From NCBI RefSeq assembly GCF_007827275.1, contig NZ_VISE01000001.1, positions 2,914,001 to 2,978,000 of the forward strand: a stretch of DNA of 64,000 nt, written 5' to 3'. The notes under the pieces were generated by a model. The model searched no databases. It was not told the DNA's origin and was given only the letters and a program-made list of their open reading frames with translations. The translations under genes and the position numbers were made by a program. Positions 10,618 to 19,621 of this stretch are shown in pieces (the first letter of the stretch is position 1; each line of letters begins with the position of its first letter). Origin of the DNA: Gillisia sp. Hel_I_86. Its GTDB lineage: Bacteria > Bacteroidota > Bacteroidia > Flavobacteriales > Flavobacteriaceae.

Positions 10618-11050
10618 ATGAAAAAAACACTTTTGATACTTCTTGCATTGCCCGTTTTGTTCTTCACATCTTGTTCGGGAGACGATGATTCTTCCCCACC
10701 AATTGAAACTACTAGTTTGTATGGAACGTGGGATCTGGACTATTATATACAGAGCGGGGATTTAATAGAAAATGTTACGTGTAGTAACCAATAGTAACCA
10801 AATCAGATATACTTTTACCAATACGAAAACCTATACCAAAACCACTTTTGCCGGGGAAGGTTCTACTAATTGTTCTGTTGCTGTGATTGTAAATGGCACA
10901 TGGGAGAATTTAGGGGATAATCAATTTAAATTAACGCCTAACGGAAGTAATTCTGGCGATAATTTAACCCTCACATTCCTGGATAGTTTTAAGAAGTTCT
11001 CTATTAAGTACAGTAGTAATTATACCGAGGTATTTGCAAAAAGAAATTAA
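10618..11050 (+). pseudogene. Lipocalin-like lipoprotein, frameshifted by a 10-bp tandem duplication
   Basis: An ATG at 10618 opens a lipoprotein (MKKTLLILLALPVLFFTSC, lipobox FTSC, then SGDDDSSPP) followed by LYGTWDLDYY, the start typical of small lipocalin-like lipoproteins of Flavobacteria. The frame stops at TAG 10792-10794 after 58 codons. The remainder continues in another frame to 11050 (IRYTFTNTKTYTKTTF, NGTWENLGDNQFKLT). The break coincides with two adjacent copies of TAGTAACCAA (10782-10791 and 10792-10801); removing one copy joins CSNQ directly to IRYTFTN in frame. The ancestral protein would be about 140 residues. A terminator follows. The frame change is certain from sequence; whether it is decay, reversible variation or an assembly artefact is open. 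Confidence 0.85.
10782..10801 (+). repeat. 10-bp tandem duplication (two copies of TAGTAACCAA)
   Basis: Two perfect adjacent copies, 10782-10791 and 10792-10801. The second copy places an in-frame TAG and shifts the lipoprotein frame; one copy alone would keep it open. Confidence 0.95.
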
Positions 11051-11075
11051 ATAAAAATTCGAATTGAAGATATTT

Positions 11076-11109
11076 AGAGTTGCTTTTTTACAGGCAACTC
11101 TTTTTTTTA
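11076..11109 (+). terminator. Intrinsic terminator after the lipoprotein
   Basis: Perfect 8-bp stem AGAGTTGC (11076-11083) with GCAACTCT (11094-11101), 10-nt loop, followed by eight T. Confidence 0.88.
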
Positions 11110-11251
11110 TCGAAAGTTTAACTTTAATAGTTTCAGTTTTGGTTTCTTTGCGCTGTAACTTATCAACCTATAAAAAACACCTTTCTGCCGGAAGTTTTAT
11201 TTTAATGTAATTCCTCTTCCTTACGATTCAAAACAATTTAAAATTTAATAC

Positions 11252-12127
11252 ATGAAATTAGTAATTCTATCTGCAAACCCAAATTTATATTCTACAAGAA
11301 GACTCGTTGAAGTTGGGGAGAAGAAAGGACATGAAATGATGGTCGTAGATCATACAAAATGCGATCTTGTTATCGAAAAGAAAAAACCTATCGTAATTTA
11401 TAAAGGGAAAGAACTTACAGATATAGACGGTGTAATCCCAAGAATTGGTGCCTCGGTAACATTTTTTGGTACTGCCGTAGTTCGTCAATTTGAGATGATG
11501 AAAGTTTTTACCGCTACAGAATCACAAGCCTTGGTGAGATCCCGAGATAAATTAAGAAGTTTGCAAATACTTTCCAGAGCAAGTTTAGGATTGCCTAAAA
11601 CCGTATTTAGTAACTATTCCAAAGATGTGAGTAGTGTGATAGATAAGGTTGGGGGTGCTCCCTTGGTGATTAAACTACTGGAAGGAACTCAAGGTCTGGG
11701 AGTGGTACTGGCAGATAACAGAAATTCGGCTGAATCCATCTTAGAGGCTTTTAATGGCTTGCAAGCAAGAGTGATCGTTCAGGAATTTATCAAAGAAGCA
11801 AAAGGTGCAGATCTTCGTGCCTTTGTGGTAGATGGAGTAGTCGTGGGAGCTATGAAAAGGCAAGGAAAGGATGGGGAATTTAGGTCTAATTTGCATAGGG
11901 GAGGTTCTGCAGAGATCATAGAACTTACCGATGAAGAAGAAAATGCGGCACTTAAAGCTGCCCGTGTTATGGGATTGGGAGTTGCCGGGGTAGATATGCT
12001 ACAATCGGCCAGAGGCCCACTTATCTTGGAAGTGAATTCTTCTCCAGGATTGGAAGGAATCGAGAAAGCAACGGGGAAAAATATTGCCCTTCAAATTATA
12101 AAATATGTAGAGAGAAATGCCGAATAG
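11252..12127 (+). CDS. rimK: RimK-type ATP-grasp ligase (ribosomal protein S6 glutamate ligase)
   Basis: A 291-residue ATP-grasp enzyme of the RimK family, which adds glutamates to the C-terminus of ribosomal protein S6 in E. coli. Visible features: N-terminal pre-ATP-grasp domain ([17 protein letters not shown]), the phosphate-binding loop [11 protein letters not shown] at about 150, the substrate/ATP segment [16 protein letters not shown] and the Mg-binding end [12 protein letters not shown]. Length matches E. coli RimK (300). It stands alone, ending 9 bp before a convergent gene. In many bacteria RimK is next to an aspartic-protease-like gene; none is seen here, so the exact amino-acid substrate is by homology only. 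Confidence 0.92.
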   Translation: MKLVILSANPNLYSTRRLVEVGEKKGHEMMVVDHTKCDLVIEKKKPIVIYKGKELTDIDGVIPRIGASVTFFGTAVVRQFEMMKVFTATESQALVRSRDKLRSLQILSRASLGLPKTVFSNYSKDVSSVIDKVGGAPLVIKLLEGTQGLGVVLADNRNSAESILEAFNGLQARVIVQEFIKEAKGADLRAFVVDGVVVGAMKRQGKDGEFRSNLHRGGSAEIIELTDEEENAALKAARVMGLGVAGVDMLQSARGPLILEVNSSPGLEGIEKATGKNIALQIIKYVERNAE

Positions 12128-12136
12128 GTTTTGGGA

Positions 12137-13795
12137 TTAATAATAAATCACCCATTTGCCTTTTTCGACTTTATGAGTAAAAGTCTCCAATAGATAGCTC
12201 AACGAGTCGTTTAATGGAGACTTTTTTCGTTCTATATATACATGGTCCCTTCCTTGAAACAAGTGCTTGAACCTACTTAATCCTGAAGGATCTTTAAGGT
12301 TGATAATATTCTTCTTATAAGTGGTGTTATGTTCAAATTGGATTTCTCGAATGGTTTTGTAATTATTGTCATGAACTGTGATAATGCTGCTATTTAAATA
12401 GAATTTTGCTGAAGGGAGCAGGTCATCATACACAATTACATCACTAATAGTACCTCCTTTTTCTTGCTGAATAAATTTTGATATGGACTTAAATGAATTA
12501 ATTATGTTTGGATTACTGGAAGCAAAGGTTGTATGAACCAATAATAAACATACTATAAAACCAACGCTCAACTGTAAAAGCTTAGAAGTTGTATTTTGTT
12601 TGGAAACCTTTAGAAAATATAGCAAACATGCAATTGCAAGAAAAATTATAAAGGAAGTTTGAAGATAATTCACTTCTATTTCAGCATAAAAGAAAGAAAA
12701 GATCAACGCGAGGATGAGTATTATAAATAGCGCATAATAGCACTTTATAAAATATCCCAGTTGTTTTTTTGAAAATTTATAAAGCAGCATTCCTCCCAAC
12801 AATGCAATAAAAGGGAATATTGGCAGGATATATAAGATCAATTTAGAGGAAAAGAGGGAAAACAAAATAAACAAAAGCACAGAAGTACTTAAAATTATTT
12901 TTAAAAGCAGGGACTGTTTCCACTCCAATTTTATTTTCTTTAGAAGATAAGTGATAATAAAAATTACCCAGGGTAATCCTAATACAGGTGCCAAGAGAAG
13001 ATAGTACCAAATTGGCTGACTTCTATGGAACTGATCGGCATTTGTGGCCCTATTTATAATTTGTTCCTGTATAAAATAATCCCAGACTTTAGGATCATCC
13101 AAGATAATAGCGAGAAACCAAGAACCCGAAATGGCCAACGTTAATATAGCTCCAAACAGTACAGGCAAAGAAAACTTGATCTTTTCTTTATAGTAAAATT
13201 TATAACATACAATAAATAACAACGAAGGAATTAAACCTACAGGGCCTTTAGTAAGAAATGCTAATCCCAAGACCGTAAAAAAGCCATATAAATCCATAGG
13301 TTTTTTGCTTTTTTGGTATTTAAGCCATAAGTAAATGCTCCACAAAATAAATGTTACTAAAAAAGCATCGGTGGTTAGGTTCCTCACAGCAATAAGAACT
13401 ATTGGGAAAGAGCTGTAAATTACTGCGCTTGCGTAAGCTATTTTTTCATCCTTCAATAATAAGTACCCAATCCTAAAGACTAGATAAATTTGTAAAAGGA
13501 GAGCAATTCCAAGAAAAAATCGCGCGCCAAATTCATTTATGCCAAAAATAGCATATCCTAAAGAACTTATATAATAGGTGAGTGGTGGCTTATGGTAATG
13601 CTTAATACCCAATAAGGTTGGATGCAAATAATCCCCACTAATAACCATTTCCTTGCTTATTTCGGCATATCTGGCCTCGCTTGTTTCGGATAACCCAAAA
13701 CTTCCAAGACCAATATTAAATACCACGAACAATAATAATAGTAATGTAAATAGTTTTACTTTCATAGTAGTTAGTATAAATCTAATGACTTTCAA
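12137..13795 (-). CDS. ArnT-like glycosyltransferase (GT39/GT83 superfamily), polytopic
   Basis: A 552-residue membrane glycosyltransferase using a polyprenyl-phosphate sugar donor. The N-terminal loop has the family signature SETSEARYAEISKEM followed by the H-K-P-P motif (YHKPPLTYYI), as in ArnT and protein mannosyltransferases. About ten hydrophobic segments follow, then a soluble C-terminal part (from ~430). Third gene of a three-gene operon, overlapping the LAB_N gene by 4 bp. With the ArnC-like first gene it is expected to move a sugar made on undecaprenyl phosphate onto an envelope acceptor such as lipid A; the sugar and acceptor are not defined by sequence. Confidence 0.85.
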   Translation of the reverse strand: MKVIRFILTTMKVKLFTLLLLLFVVFNIGLGSFGLSETSEARYAEISKEMVISGDYLHPTLLGIKHYHKPPLTYYISSLGYAIFGINEFGARFFLGIALLLQIYLVFRIGYLLLKDEKIAYASAVIYSSFPIVLIAVRNLTTDAFLVTFILWSIYLWLKYQKSKKPMDLYGFFTVLGLAFLTKGPVGLIPSLLFIVCYKFYYKEKIKFSLPVLFGAILTLAISGSWFLAIILDDPKVWDYFIQEQIINRATNADQFHRSQPIWYYLLLAPVLGLPWVIFIITYLLKKIKLEWKQSLLLKIILSTSVLLFILFSLFSSKLILYILPIFPFIALLGGMLLYKFSKKQLGYFIKCYYALFIILILALIFSFFYAEIEVNYLQTSFIIFLAIACLLYFLKVSKQNTTSKLLQLSVGFIVCLLLVHTTFASSNPNIINSFKSISKFIQQEKGGTISDVIVYDDLLPSAKFYLNSSIITVHDNNYKTIREIQFEHNTTYKKNIINLKDPSGLSRFKHLFQGRDHVYIERKKSPLNDSLSYLLETFTHKVEKGKWVIYY

Positions 13796-14442
13796 AAGAC
13801 ATTTTTCTCCCGGCTCTCAGATCGTATCTGCCTACGTAAGATCACCATATTACGTGCATACATAACAATTCCAAAAGCATGCCCTGCGAATAGAACTGGG
13901 TCTACTCTAAATACCGAATAAACAATAATTAGGAAAGATCCTGTAAAACTAAGTAGCCAGAACCCTAATGGTAGTATAGATTCTTTTTGTTTTTCTGAAT
14001 AGATCCATTGATAGATGAACCGGAGCGTAAAAACAACTTGGGATACTATTCCAAGCATTAATAACCAAAATGGGATGGCTTCGTTTTTAAACAGTCGTTC
14101 TGCATCATAAATGTTGTTGTTATATCCCAAAATAACTATCAATATAGGGAAGATCCAGAGTAAAAACCGGAGATATTTATTTAATTTGAGCCATTCCCCC
14201 TGCAATTGTAAATTTCTTATATAGATAAAATAGGTAAGGGTTTGCCCAAGCATAATGGCAAAATCACTTCTTAGATATCCGTAGAGGAACATTAAGAAAG
14301 AGGCGACCAAACTCATTTTCCAGAAAAGTGAGGGTGTGAGCACTTTTTTGCTTTTTTCAGATAATATCCACTGAAATACAGAGCGCCCAGAGAATAGCAA
14401 TTGTGCCAAAAAACCAACACTATAAATTATCCAATTGCTCAT
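13792..14442 (-). CDS. LAB_N (lipid-A-disaccharide synthase N-terminal-like) membrane protein
   Basis: A 216-residue protein with six to seven transmembrane helices, built from two similar halves: GFLAQLLFSGRSVFQWILSE near residue 10 and FTLRFIYQWIYSEKQKES near residue 130. This is the LAB_N module, found fused to LpxB or free-standing in envelope-sugar clusters. It overlaps both neighbours by 4 bp (ATGA junctions), so the operon is tightly coupled. A flippase or accessory role for a polyprenyl-linked sugar has been proposed for such proteins, but I cannot establish it from sequence. Confidence 0.85.
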   Translation of the reverse strand: MSNWIIYSVGFLAQLLFSGRSVFQWILSEKSKKVLTPSLFWKMSLVASFLMFLYGYLRSDFAIMLGQTLTYFIYIRNLQLQGEWLKLNKYLRFLLWIFPILIVILGYNNNIYDAERLFKNEAIPFWLLMLGIVSQVVFTLRFIYQWIYSEKQKESILPLGFWLLSFTGSFLIIVYSVFRVDPVLFAGHAFGIVMYARNMVILRRQIRSESREKNVF

Positions 14443-15152
14443 CCTTTTTTAGCGATCTTATAATTGATGTATTTTTTCTTCATCCATACGTAGGCAAAGC
14501 AGTCAATTAAGGGCCCAAGTAACCTATTCCAAACCCCAAAATGTGCCGTTCCTGCCATTCTTGGGAAATGCTTTATTGGTACTTGTTTGATCTTTCCCTG
14601 TTGAAGCAAGATCATTGCAGGTAAAAACCGGTGCAATCCCCTAAACATTGGTATGCGCTTGGCATAATCTGTTCTTATCACCTTTAAGGGACATCCCGTA
14701 TCATCCATCCCATCATTGGTAAAGGTTCTTCGGATTCCATTAGCAATCGTTGAAGACATATTTTTTACGAAAGAATCTTTCCTATTGTTCCGATAGCCGG
14801 TCACAAGGTCGTAGCCCACAAGATGGTCTAGCAGAAGATTAAAATCCATTGGGTCCGTTTGAAGGTCGGAATCTATATAACCGGTTAAAGAAGTTTCCAC
14901 ATGATCGAAGCCGGCTTTAATGGCTGCACTTAAGCCACAATTTTTTACGAAACTAATAAATTGAAAATCTGGGTTCGCATTGCAAATTTCCTCAATGATT
15001 TGTTGGCTATTATCGCTAGATCCATCATTTATAAATAAAACTTGTGTAGGAACATGTGCTATTTTAATATATTCGGAAAGTTCTTTTTCTACACGTTTCA
15101 GATTGTCTTCTTCGTTGTAAAGGGGTACAATTACGGTAAGTGCTTCAGGCAT
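14439..15152 (-). CDS. Glycosyltransferase family 2, ArnC/dolichol-phosphate-sugar synthase-like
   Basis: A 237-residue GT-A fold enzyme without the C-terminal membrane helices of ArnC. N-terminal LTVIVPLYNEEDNLKRV, the FINDGSSDNS nucleotide-binding motif, KNCGLSAAIKAGFDHV and the metal-binding D-x-D equivalent IDSDLQTDP are all present. It should make a polyprenyl-phosphate-linked sugar on the cytoplasmic face for the ArnT-like enzyme. First gene of the operon; a TAnnTTTG box lies 37 bp upstream. The IS1595 element ends 130 bp upstream, beyond this promoter. Confidence 0.88.
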   Translation of the reverse strand: MPEALTVIVPLYNEEDNLKRVEKELSEYIKIAHVPTQVLFINDGSSDNSQQIIEEICNANPDFQFISFVKNCGLSAAIKAGFDHVETSLTGYIDSDLQTDPMDFNLLLDHLVGYDLVTGYRNNRKDSFVKNMSSTIANGIRRTFTNDGMDDTGCPLKVIRTDYAKRIPMFRGLHRFLPAMILLQQGKIKQVPIKHFPRMAGTAHFGVWNRLLGPLIDCFAYVWMKKKYINYKIAKKG

Positions 15153-15189
15153 TAAATCTAGATTGGATGGTTTTCTTAAGTATTGTAAA

Positions 15190-15197
15190 CAAATGTA
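15190..15197 (-). promoter_or_regulatory. Candidate -7 box for the glycolipid operon
   Basis: Reads TACATTTG on the minus strand (TAnnTTTG), 37 bp upstream of the GT2 start. The IS1595 left end is at 15283, so this box is not disrupted. Confidence 0.4.
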
Positions 15198-15274
15198 TGT
15201 AATAATTCTAAAAAGAATCTAAAGAAGCCTTCTGGAAACTTTCTTCAATCCATATTTTCTTTTAAAATTATATT

Positions 15275-16259
15275 ATAATTGAATTGACTTAGGCACTTAA
15301 TTACTAATATTTTTTATAAGACATGGCGATGCGTTTACCATTCGTATCATAAGATTTTCGAATATTCCTTCCTTCCTGAAGCTTCGGTTGAACCTATAGC
15401 AGTACTCATCCAAATAGTCCTGAAGGTCCCAGACGTGGTGGTGCATTCCCCTGAGCCATCCCTTGAGGTTCATTATAGCCCTATGGAGATCGGGGAAATT
15501 GGCTCCTTTCTTTCCCGACGGGATCTGCACTAGATTCTCGAAGACCTTGGCCAAGGGGCCATAACCTGACCATTGGTCAGTGGTCACATTGGCATCTACA
15601 GCGATATGATGCTTCATGAAATCACCCAACGATGCTGCATCGGCATGGGATATCTCTCGGGCGTAGAGCCTTGAAACGCCCTTTTTCTTTTTCTGAATAC
15701 CAACTACCACGAGCTTTTTGCTCCCATTTTTTCTTCCACGCACCCCCCTCTTCCTGTCCACCAAAGACTGTTTCGTCCACTTCGGCGGTTCCGGTTATGG
15801 GGTGGTCTCCAGAGCTTTTCATGGCCTTCATGACCTTGCGCTTGAAAGACCAGCAGGTCTTTTGCCTAAGCTCCAATTTTCGGCTGAGTTCGGTAGAGGT
15901 GATGCCCTTTTTGTTTGTGGCCACGAAATAGACTATGTAGAACGCCTTGACAAGATCGAACTTGACCATATGAAAAAGTGTGTTGGCAGTCGGGGACTCC
16001 GTATAATTGCAACTGGTGCACTGCCGCGAAGCAGCTGGCACGCCCTTACAGGATTTCCCATGCCCGCATTTACGGCATAAAAAACCGTTGCCCCATTTTA
16101 GCTCTGCCAAATAGGCGAGGCAGTCTCCTTTCGAGGAATACCGTTCCTGAAACTCGAAAAGAGATAGGCTTTTAAATCTTTGCTCCATAATTTCAACAGT
16201 TGTTTGCCCTAATATAATGACTTTATTACTAATAACAAAGTGCCTAAGTCAATAATTGA
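15275..16259. mobile_element. IS1595-family insertion sequence (about 969 bp) with 8-bp target duplication
   Basis: Terminal inverted repeats are TGACTTAGGCACTT at 15285-15298 and its complement ending at 16251; the element proper is about 15283-16251. The 8-mer ATAATTGA directly flanks it at 15275-15282 and 16252-16259, matching the 8-bp duplication expected for IS1595. It sits in the divergent intergenic region between the glycolipid operon and the APC permease and encodes one frameshifted transposase on the minus strand. Its base composition is visibly richer in G+C than the flanks. Confidence 0.9.
15297..16188 (-). pseudogene. IS1595-family transposase, frameshifted at a six-G run
   Basis: The first frame (16188 to 15622) starts MEQRFKSLSLFEF and contains the zinc ribbon CRKCGHG...CTSC (about residues 38-60) and the first catalytic Asp in EVDETVFGGQEE. 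The second frame (to 15297) continues with RKNGSKKLVVVGIQ, the second Asp in VTTDQWSGYG and the ISXO2-type end LKGWLRGMHHHVWDLQDY. The switch falls at a run of six C on the plus strand (15743-15748); with five bases the frame would stay open from start to stop. Whole protein about 296 residues. It is either an inactive copy, a programmed slippage site or a sequencing indel. One frame alone lacks an essential catalytic residue. Confidence 0.85.
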
Positions 16260-16341
16260 AATTGGATTAAAAAAAAGATTACGCCGGAAGTTAAATACCG
16301 CCGACTTTAAAATTGCTTAAGTATTACTCGTTAAATTAGTT

Positions 16342-18090
16342 ATGTATTTAAAGTAATCAAAGGCCAAAAAATTAAATCAGCTCGAAGCTACTGCCATCTG
16401 TGGTAACGATATAAGTTCTTCATGTCTTTATGTATCTGCCTTAGCCATCTTTTATGCCGGACAGTATGCTTGGATTTCACTGCTTATGGTCACGGGAGTT
16501 CTTTTTCTTTTCAGAAAAATTTATGGGGAAATGGTGGGTGCGTTGCCTCTAAACGGTGGAGCCTACAATGCCTTATTAAATACAACAAAGAAATCCACGG
16601 CCTCTCTTGCTGCTGCGCTCACAGTGTTGTCGTACATGGCTACGGCGGTAATTTCTGCCAGTGAGGCTGTGAAATATGCTTATAGTATTTGGGGCCAGAT
16701 TCCAATATTACCTGTAAGCATCGCACTTTTATTGCTTTTTATGGGATTGGTAATTATAGGGATAGGAGAATCTTCTAAAGTAGCTATTGCAATATTTCTT
16801 TTTCATTTAGTATCTCTTACCTTGTTATCTGGATTTTGTCTTTATTATTTTTTTAATAATGGTTTTGAAACTTTAATCTCAAATTTTCATGTTCCTGTTA
16901 AAGGAAGTATTGTTCAGGCTTTGTTTTTTGGGTTTTCGGCGGCTATGTTGGGTATAAGTGGTTTTGAAAGTTCTGCTAACTTCGTGGAAGAACAAAAACC
17001 TGGGGTATTCCCAAAGACACTGCGTAATATGTGGATTGTCGTAAGTGTTTTTAATCCACTTATCGCTTTTCTTGCCTTGGCATTAATTCCAATAGATGTT
17101 GTAAACAGTAATCAAGATGCATTGCTTTCTTTTTTAGGGGAAATATCTGGAGGGAACTGGCTTTCCTTTTTAATAGGTTTAGATGCTTCTTTAGTGCTAA
17201 GCGGTGCGGTACTAACCTCGTTTGTTGGCGTGGGAGGCCTTATGGAACGTATGGCTTTAGACAGAATTTTACCCCAGTTTTTATTGAAGAAAAATAGAAG
17301 AAATACTTCTTATCTTATTTACATATTATTCTTTGTGTTATGTACTTCAATTTTAATTGTAACAGGAGGTAACTTGGCCAAATTAGCAGGAGTTTATACC
17401 ATCGCATTTTTATCTGTAATGGCATTGTTTGGAATTGGAAATTTACTGCTAAAAGTTAATAGATCCAGCCTTCCCCGACCCGAAAGAGCAAGCTGGTTAG
17501 CGCTTTTCATTGCAATTACCGCCATTATTGCGGCTATAATTGGTAATATCTTTTTAAACCCATCATACTTGTTGATTTTTATAGAATACTTAATCCCCAC
17601 ATTGGGAGTTATATTTTTTATGCTTTATAGAGGATATATCTTCAAATTGTTTCTAGTAATGGGTATGTATTTGTTTCCTGAGAACAATAGACTTTTCCGA
17701 AGAATAAATCAAAAGGTGAAATTAAAATTAGCTCAAATATCTTCTCAGCAATTTGTGTTTTTTACAAATCATGATAATGTAGAAAACTTGAATAAAGTTA
17801 TGCTCTATATTAAGAAAAATGAAACCACCAGAAAGATAAAAATAGTAACTGTGTTAAAGGAAGGGGATGTGGTCGCTAAAAATTTGAAAAATGATATCGA
17901 TGTCTTGAATAGGGCTTACCCAGCTCTCCATATAGAATTTATAGAAGAACCTGGGGAGTTTGGACCAGATAAAATCGAGGAACTTTCAAAACGTTGGAAA
18001 ATCCCAATTCATTTTATGTTTATTGGTTCTCCAGGAGATTCTTTTCCATTTAGTGTCCAGGATTTAGGGGAGGTAAGAGTAATTATTTGA
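16342..18090 (+). pseudogene. APC-family amino-acid permease with a stop at codon 5
   Basis: The frame encodes a polytopic permease of the amino acid/polyamine/organocation superfamily: the first helix motif ATAICGNDISSSCLYVSALA, then GEMVGALPLNGGAYNALL and GISGFESSANFVEEQ, about 12 helices, and a ~120-residue soluble C-terminal domain. The only plausible start is ATG 16342 (MYLK), but codon 5 is TAA (16354-16356); downstream the frame is open without any ATG/GTG/TTG until 16486, inside the second transmembrane region, so initiation there would lose helix 1. A single G-to-T change (GAA to TAA) would explain it. The IS1595 element ends 90 bp upstream and may have separated the gene from its promoter. 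Likely a recent pseudogene; substrate not known. Confidence 0.8.
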
Positions 18091-18120
18091 CGTATCCTCC
18101 AAGCTATTTCGCTTTTTCAA

Positions 18121-18156
18121 CTTTAATATATCTTTAGATTCCAGGTTTAATTTTAC
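18121..18156 (+). promoter_or_regulatory. Candidate response-regulator operator, copy 1 (upstream of efflux operon)
   Basis: This 36-bp stretch matches 28 of 36 positions with 27331-27366, downstream of the kinase gene. Both have TTTA boxes at relative positions 2, 13, 26 and 32, the first two 11 bp apart, and a shared core TCTTTAGATT. OmpR-family regulators bind direct repeats with about one-turn spacing, and an OmpR-type regulator is encoded between the two sites. Located about 180 bp before the TolC-like gene. Regulator assignment is inference. Confidence 0.5.
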
Positions 18157-18337
18157 ATTAATTAAAATACCCTAACCGTTGATTTATATGTTTCTAAGTC
18201 CTAAGGGAGAAGAGGTGTGACTTTACCGTTATTAACATCCCTTCTCGTTTTAGGCACAATTTATCATAGATATTTCATAATCTGAAAATTGATTACAGGG
18301 GGTATTCTGGTTGTTTATTTACCTTAATTTCTACCAA

Positions 18338-19618
18338 TTGAAGCAGTTTAGTTTACTATTACTTTTCGTGTTATTCACTTCATTTTTGAACGCCCAACAA
18401 AAAGTAGGCCTGGATTATTTTATTGAAAATGGGCAAAAAAATGCTCCTGCTCTTTTAGAAAATGGAAATCTTCAGGAAATTGGAAAGTTGCAAAATGATC
18501 TTATAAAATCTCAAAATAATGCCTTTAAAGTAAATGCCACTTCAGAAGTGTTGGTTGCACCTTACTTTAATAATAATGGTAGCGCATTGGCTATAACCAC
18601 CACACCATCCTCGAATGCATTTGGTTACGATGTGGGAATTACCAATGGTGGACTTTATTCCTCCCAGATCAATATCACCAAAAACCTTTTTAATCAAGCT
18701 GTTTTAAACAACCTTCTTTTTCAGAACAAAATTAGCAACAATTCCTTGGTGCTTTCTTCGGAAGAATTCTCGCACAACTTAATAAAAAACATTTCTGAAG
18801 CTTATATAATTGCTTACCAACTTCAGCTACAAGAAAAATTTAACCGTGAACTTTTAAAAGACATGGGTACAAGGTTAATAGTGGTGGAATTGTTGGTCAA
18901 AAAAGGGATCTTAATGGAAAGTGACTATTTGTTATTGGAGCTGGATGTTGAAGGAAAAAAGTTGGAATTGCAACAATTGGAAAGCTCCTTTACTACTGCT
19001 ATAAATCAGTTATACACTTTGAGCGGATTTCCAGTGGAGGCGGTTGATGAATTGACAATTCCCAATTTTGAACAAATTGAATCCCCATTAAAAAAATTCT
19101 ATGAACAACGTTTTGAAAATGATAGCCTACAATTAGAAGCAGATCGAGCAGTTTTTGAAAATCAGTATAAGCCGCAAGTTAGTGTCTATGCTAATGGCGG
19201 ACTTAATGCGGTAGAACTTAATAATATTGAGCATAAAATTGGAGCTAGTGCGGGTTTGCGCTTAACTATCCCTATTTACGATGGAAATCAACGAAAGATC
19301 AATTCCCTACAATCTCAATTAAAACAAGATAATTTAAAATATTATAAGCAGAATTCCAATGTTCAGTATGCCAATAATTTAAGGAATATAGCACAGCAAA
19401 TGGAAGCGCTAAATGCAAATAAAATGGCTCTGGAGAATCAACTGAAGAAGCAGCAAAATATTTTAGGGATCTATAAAGGGAAATTGGTACAAGGCCAAAT
19501 TTCGATCGTAGATTATTTGAATGTTGTTCAAAATTACAAACAGAATGTATATGCAAAATTACAAATGCAAACCAATAATTGGCTCTTACAGAGTGAGTAT
19601 AATTTTATAAACTGGTAA
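18338..19618 (+). CDS. TolC-like outer membrane efflux protein
   Basis: Outer-membrane channel of a tripartite RND efflux system. I place the start at TTG 18338 because it gives a clean signal peptide (MKQFSLLLLFVLFTSFLNAQ, cleavage after about residue 19); an in-frame TTG at 18311 would only add nine residues. No ATG is available. The mature protein (~400 residues) shows the long coiled-coil helices and Asn/Gln-rich strands of the family (KGKLVQGQISIVDYLNVVQNY near the end is the typical TolC helix). First gene of an operon with adaptor (4-bp gap) and RND pump; preceded by the candidate operator. Confidence 0.85.
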   Translation: MKQFSLLLLFVLFTSFLNAQQKVGLDYFIENGQKNAPALLENGNLQEIGKLQNDLIKSQNNAFKVNATSEVLVAPYFNNNGSALAITTTPSSNAFGYDVGITNGGLYSSQINITKNLFNQAVLNNLLFQNKISNNSLVLSSEEFSHNLIKNISEAYIIAYQLQLQEKFNRELLKDMGTRLIVVELLVKKGILMESDYLLLELDVEGKKLELQQLESSFTTAINQLYTLSGFPVEAVDELTIPNFEQIESPLKKFYEQRFENDSLQLEADRAVFENQYKPQVSVYANGGLNAVELNNIEHKIGASAGLRLTIPIYDGNQRKINSLQSQLKQDNLKYYKQNSNVQYANNLRNIAQQMEALNANKMALENQLKKQQNILGIYKGKLVQGQISIVDYLNVVQNYKQNVYAKLQMQTNNWLLQSEYNFINW

Positions 19619-19621
19619 AAT

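Noticed and set aside
10410-10688. 92-residue Lys-rich open frame
   Set aside because: It overlaps the start and promoter of the divergent pseudouridine synthase and the real lipoprotein start at 10618 in another frame; its composition has no domain character.
18181-18300. Possible riboswitch or attenuator hairpin before the TolC-like gene
   Set aside because: GAGAAG...CTTCTC arms can pair over a loop of about 25 nt, but the stem is short and imperfect and no known riboswitch core is visible.
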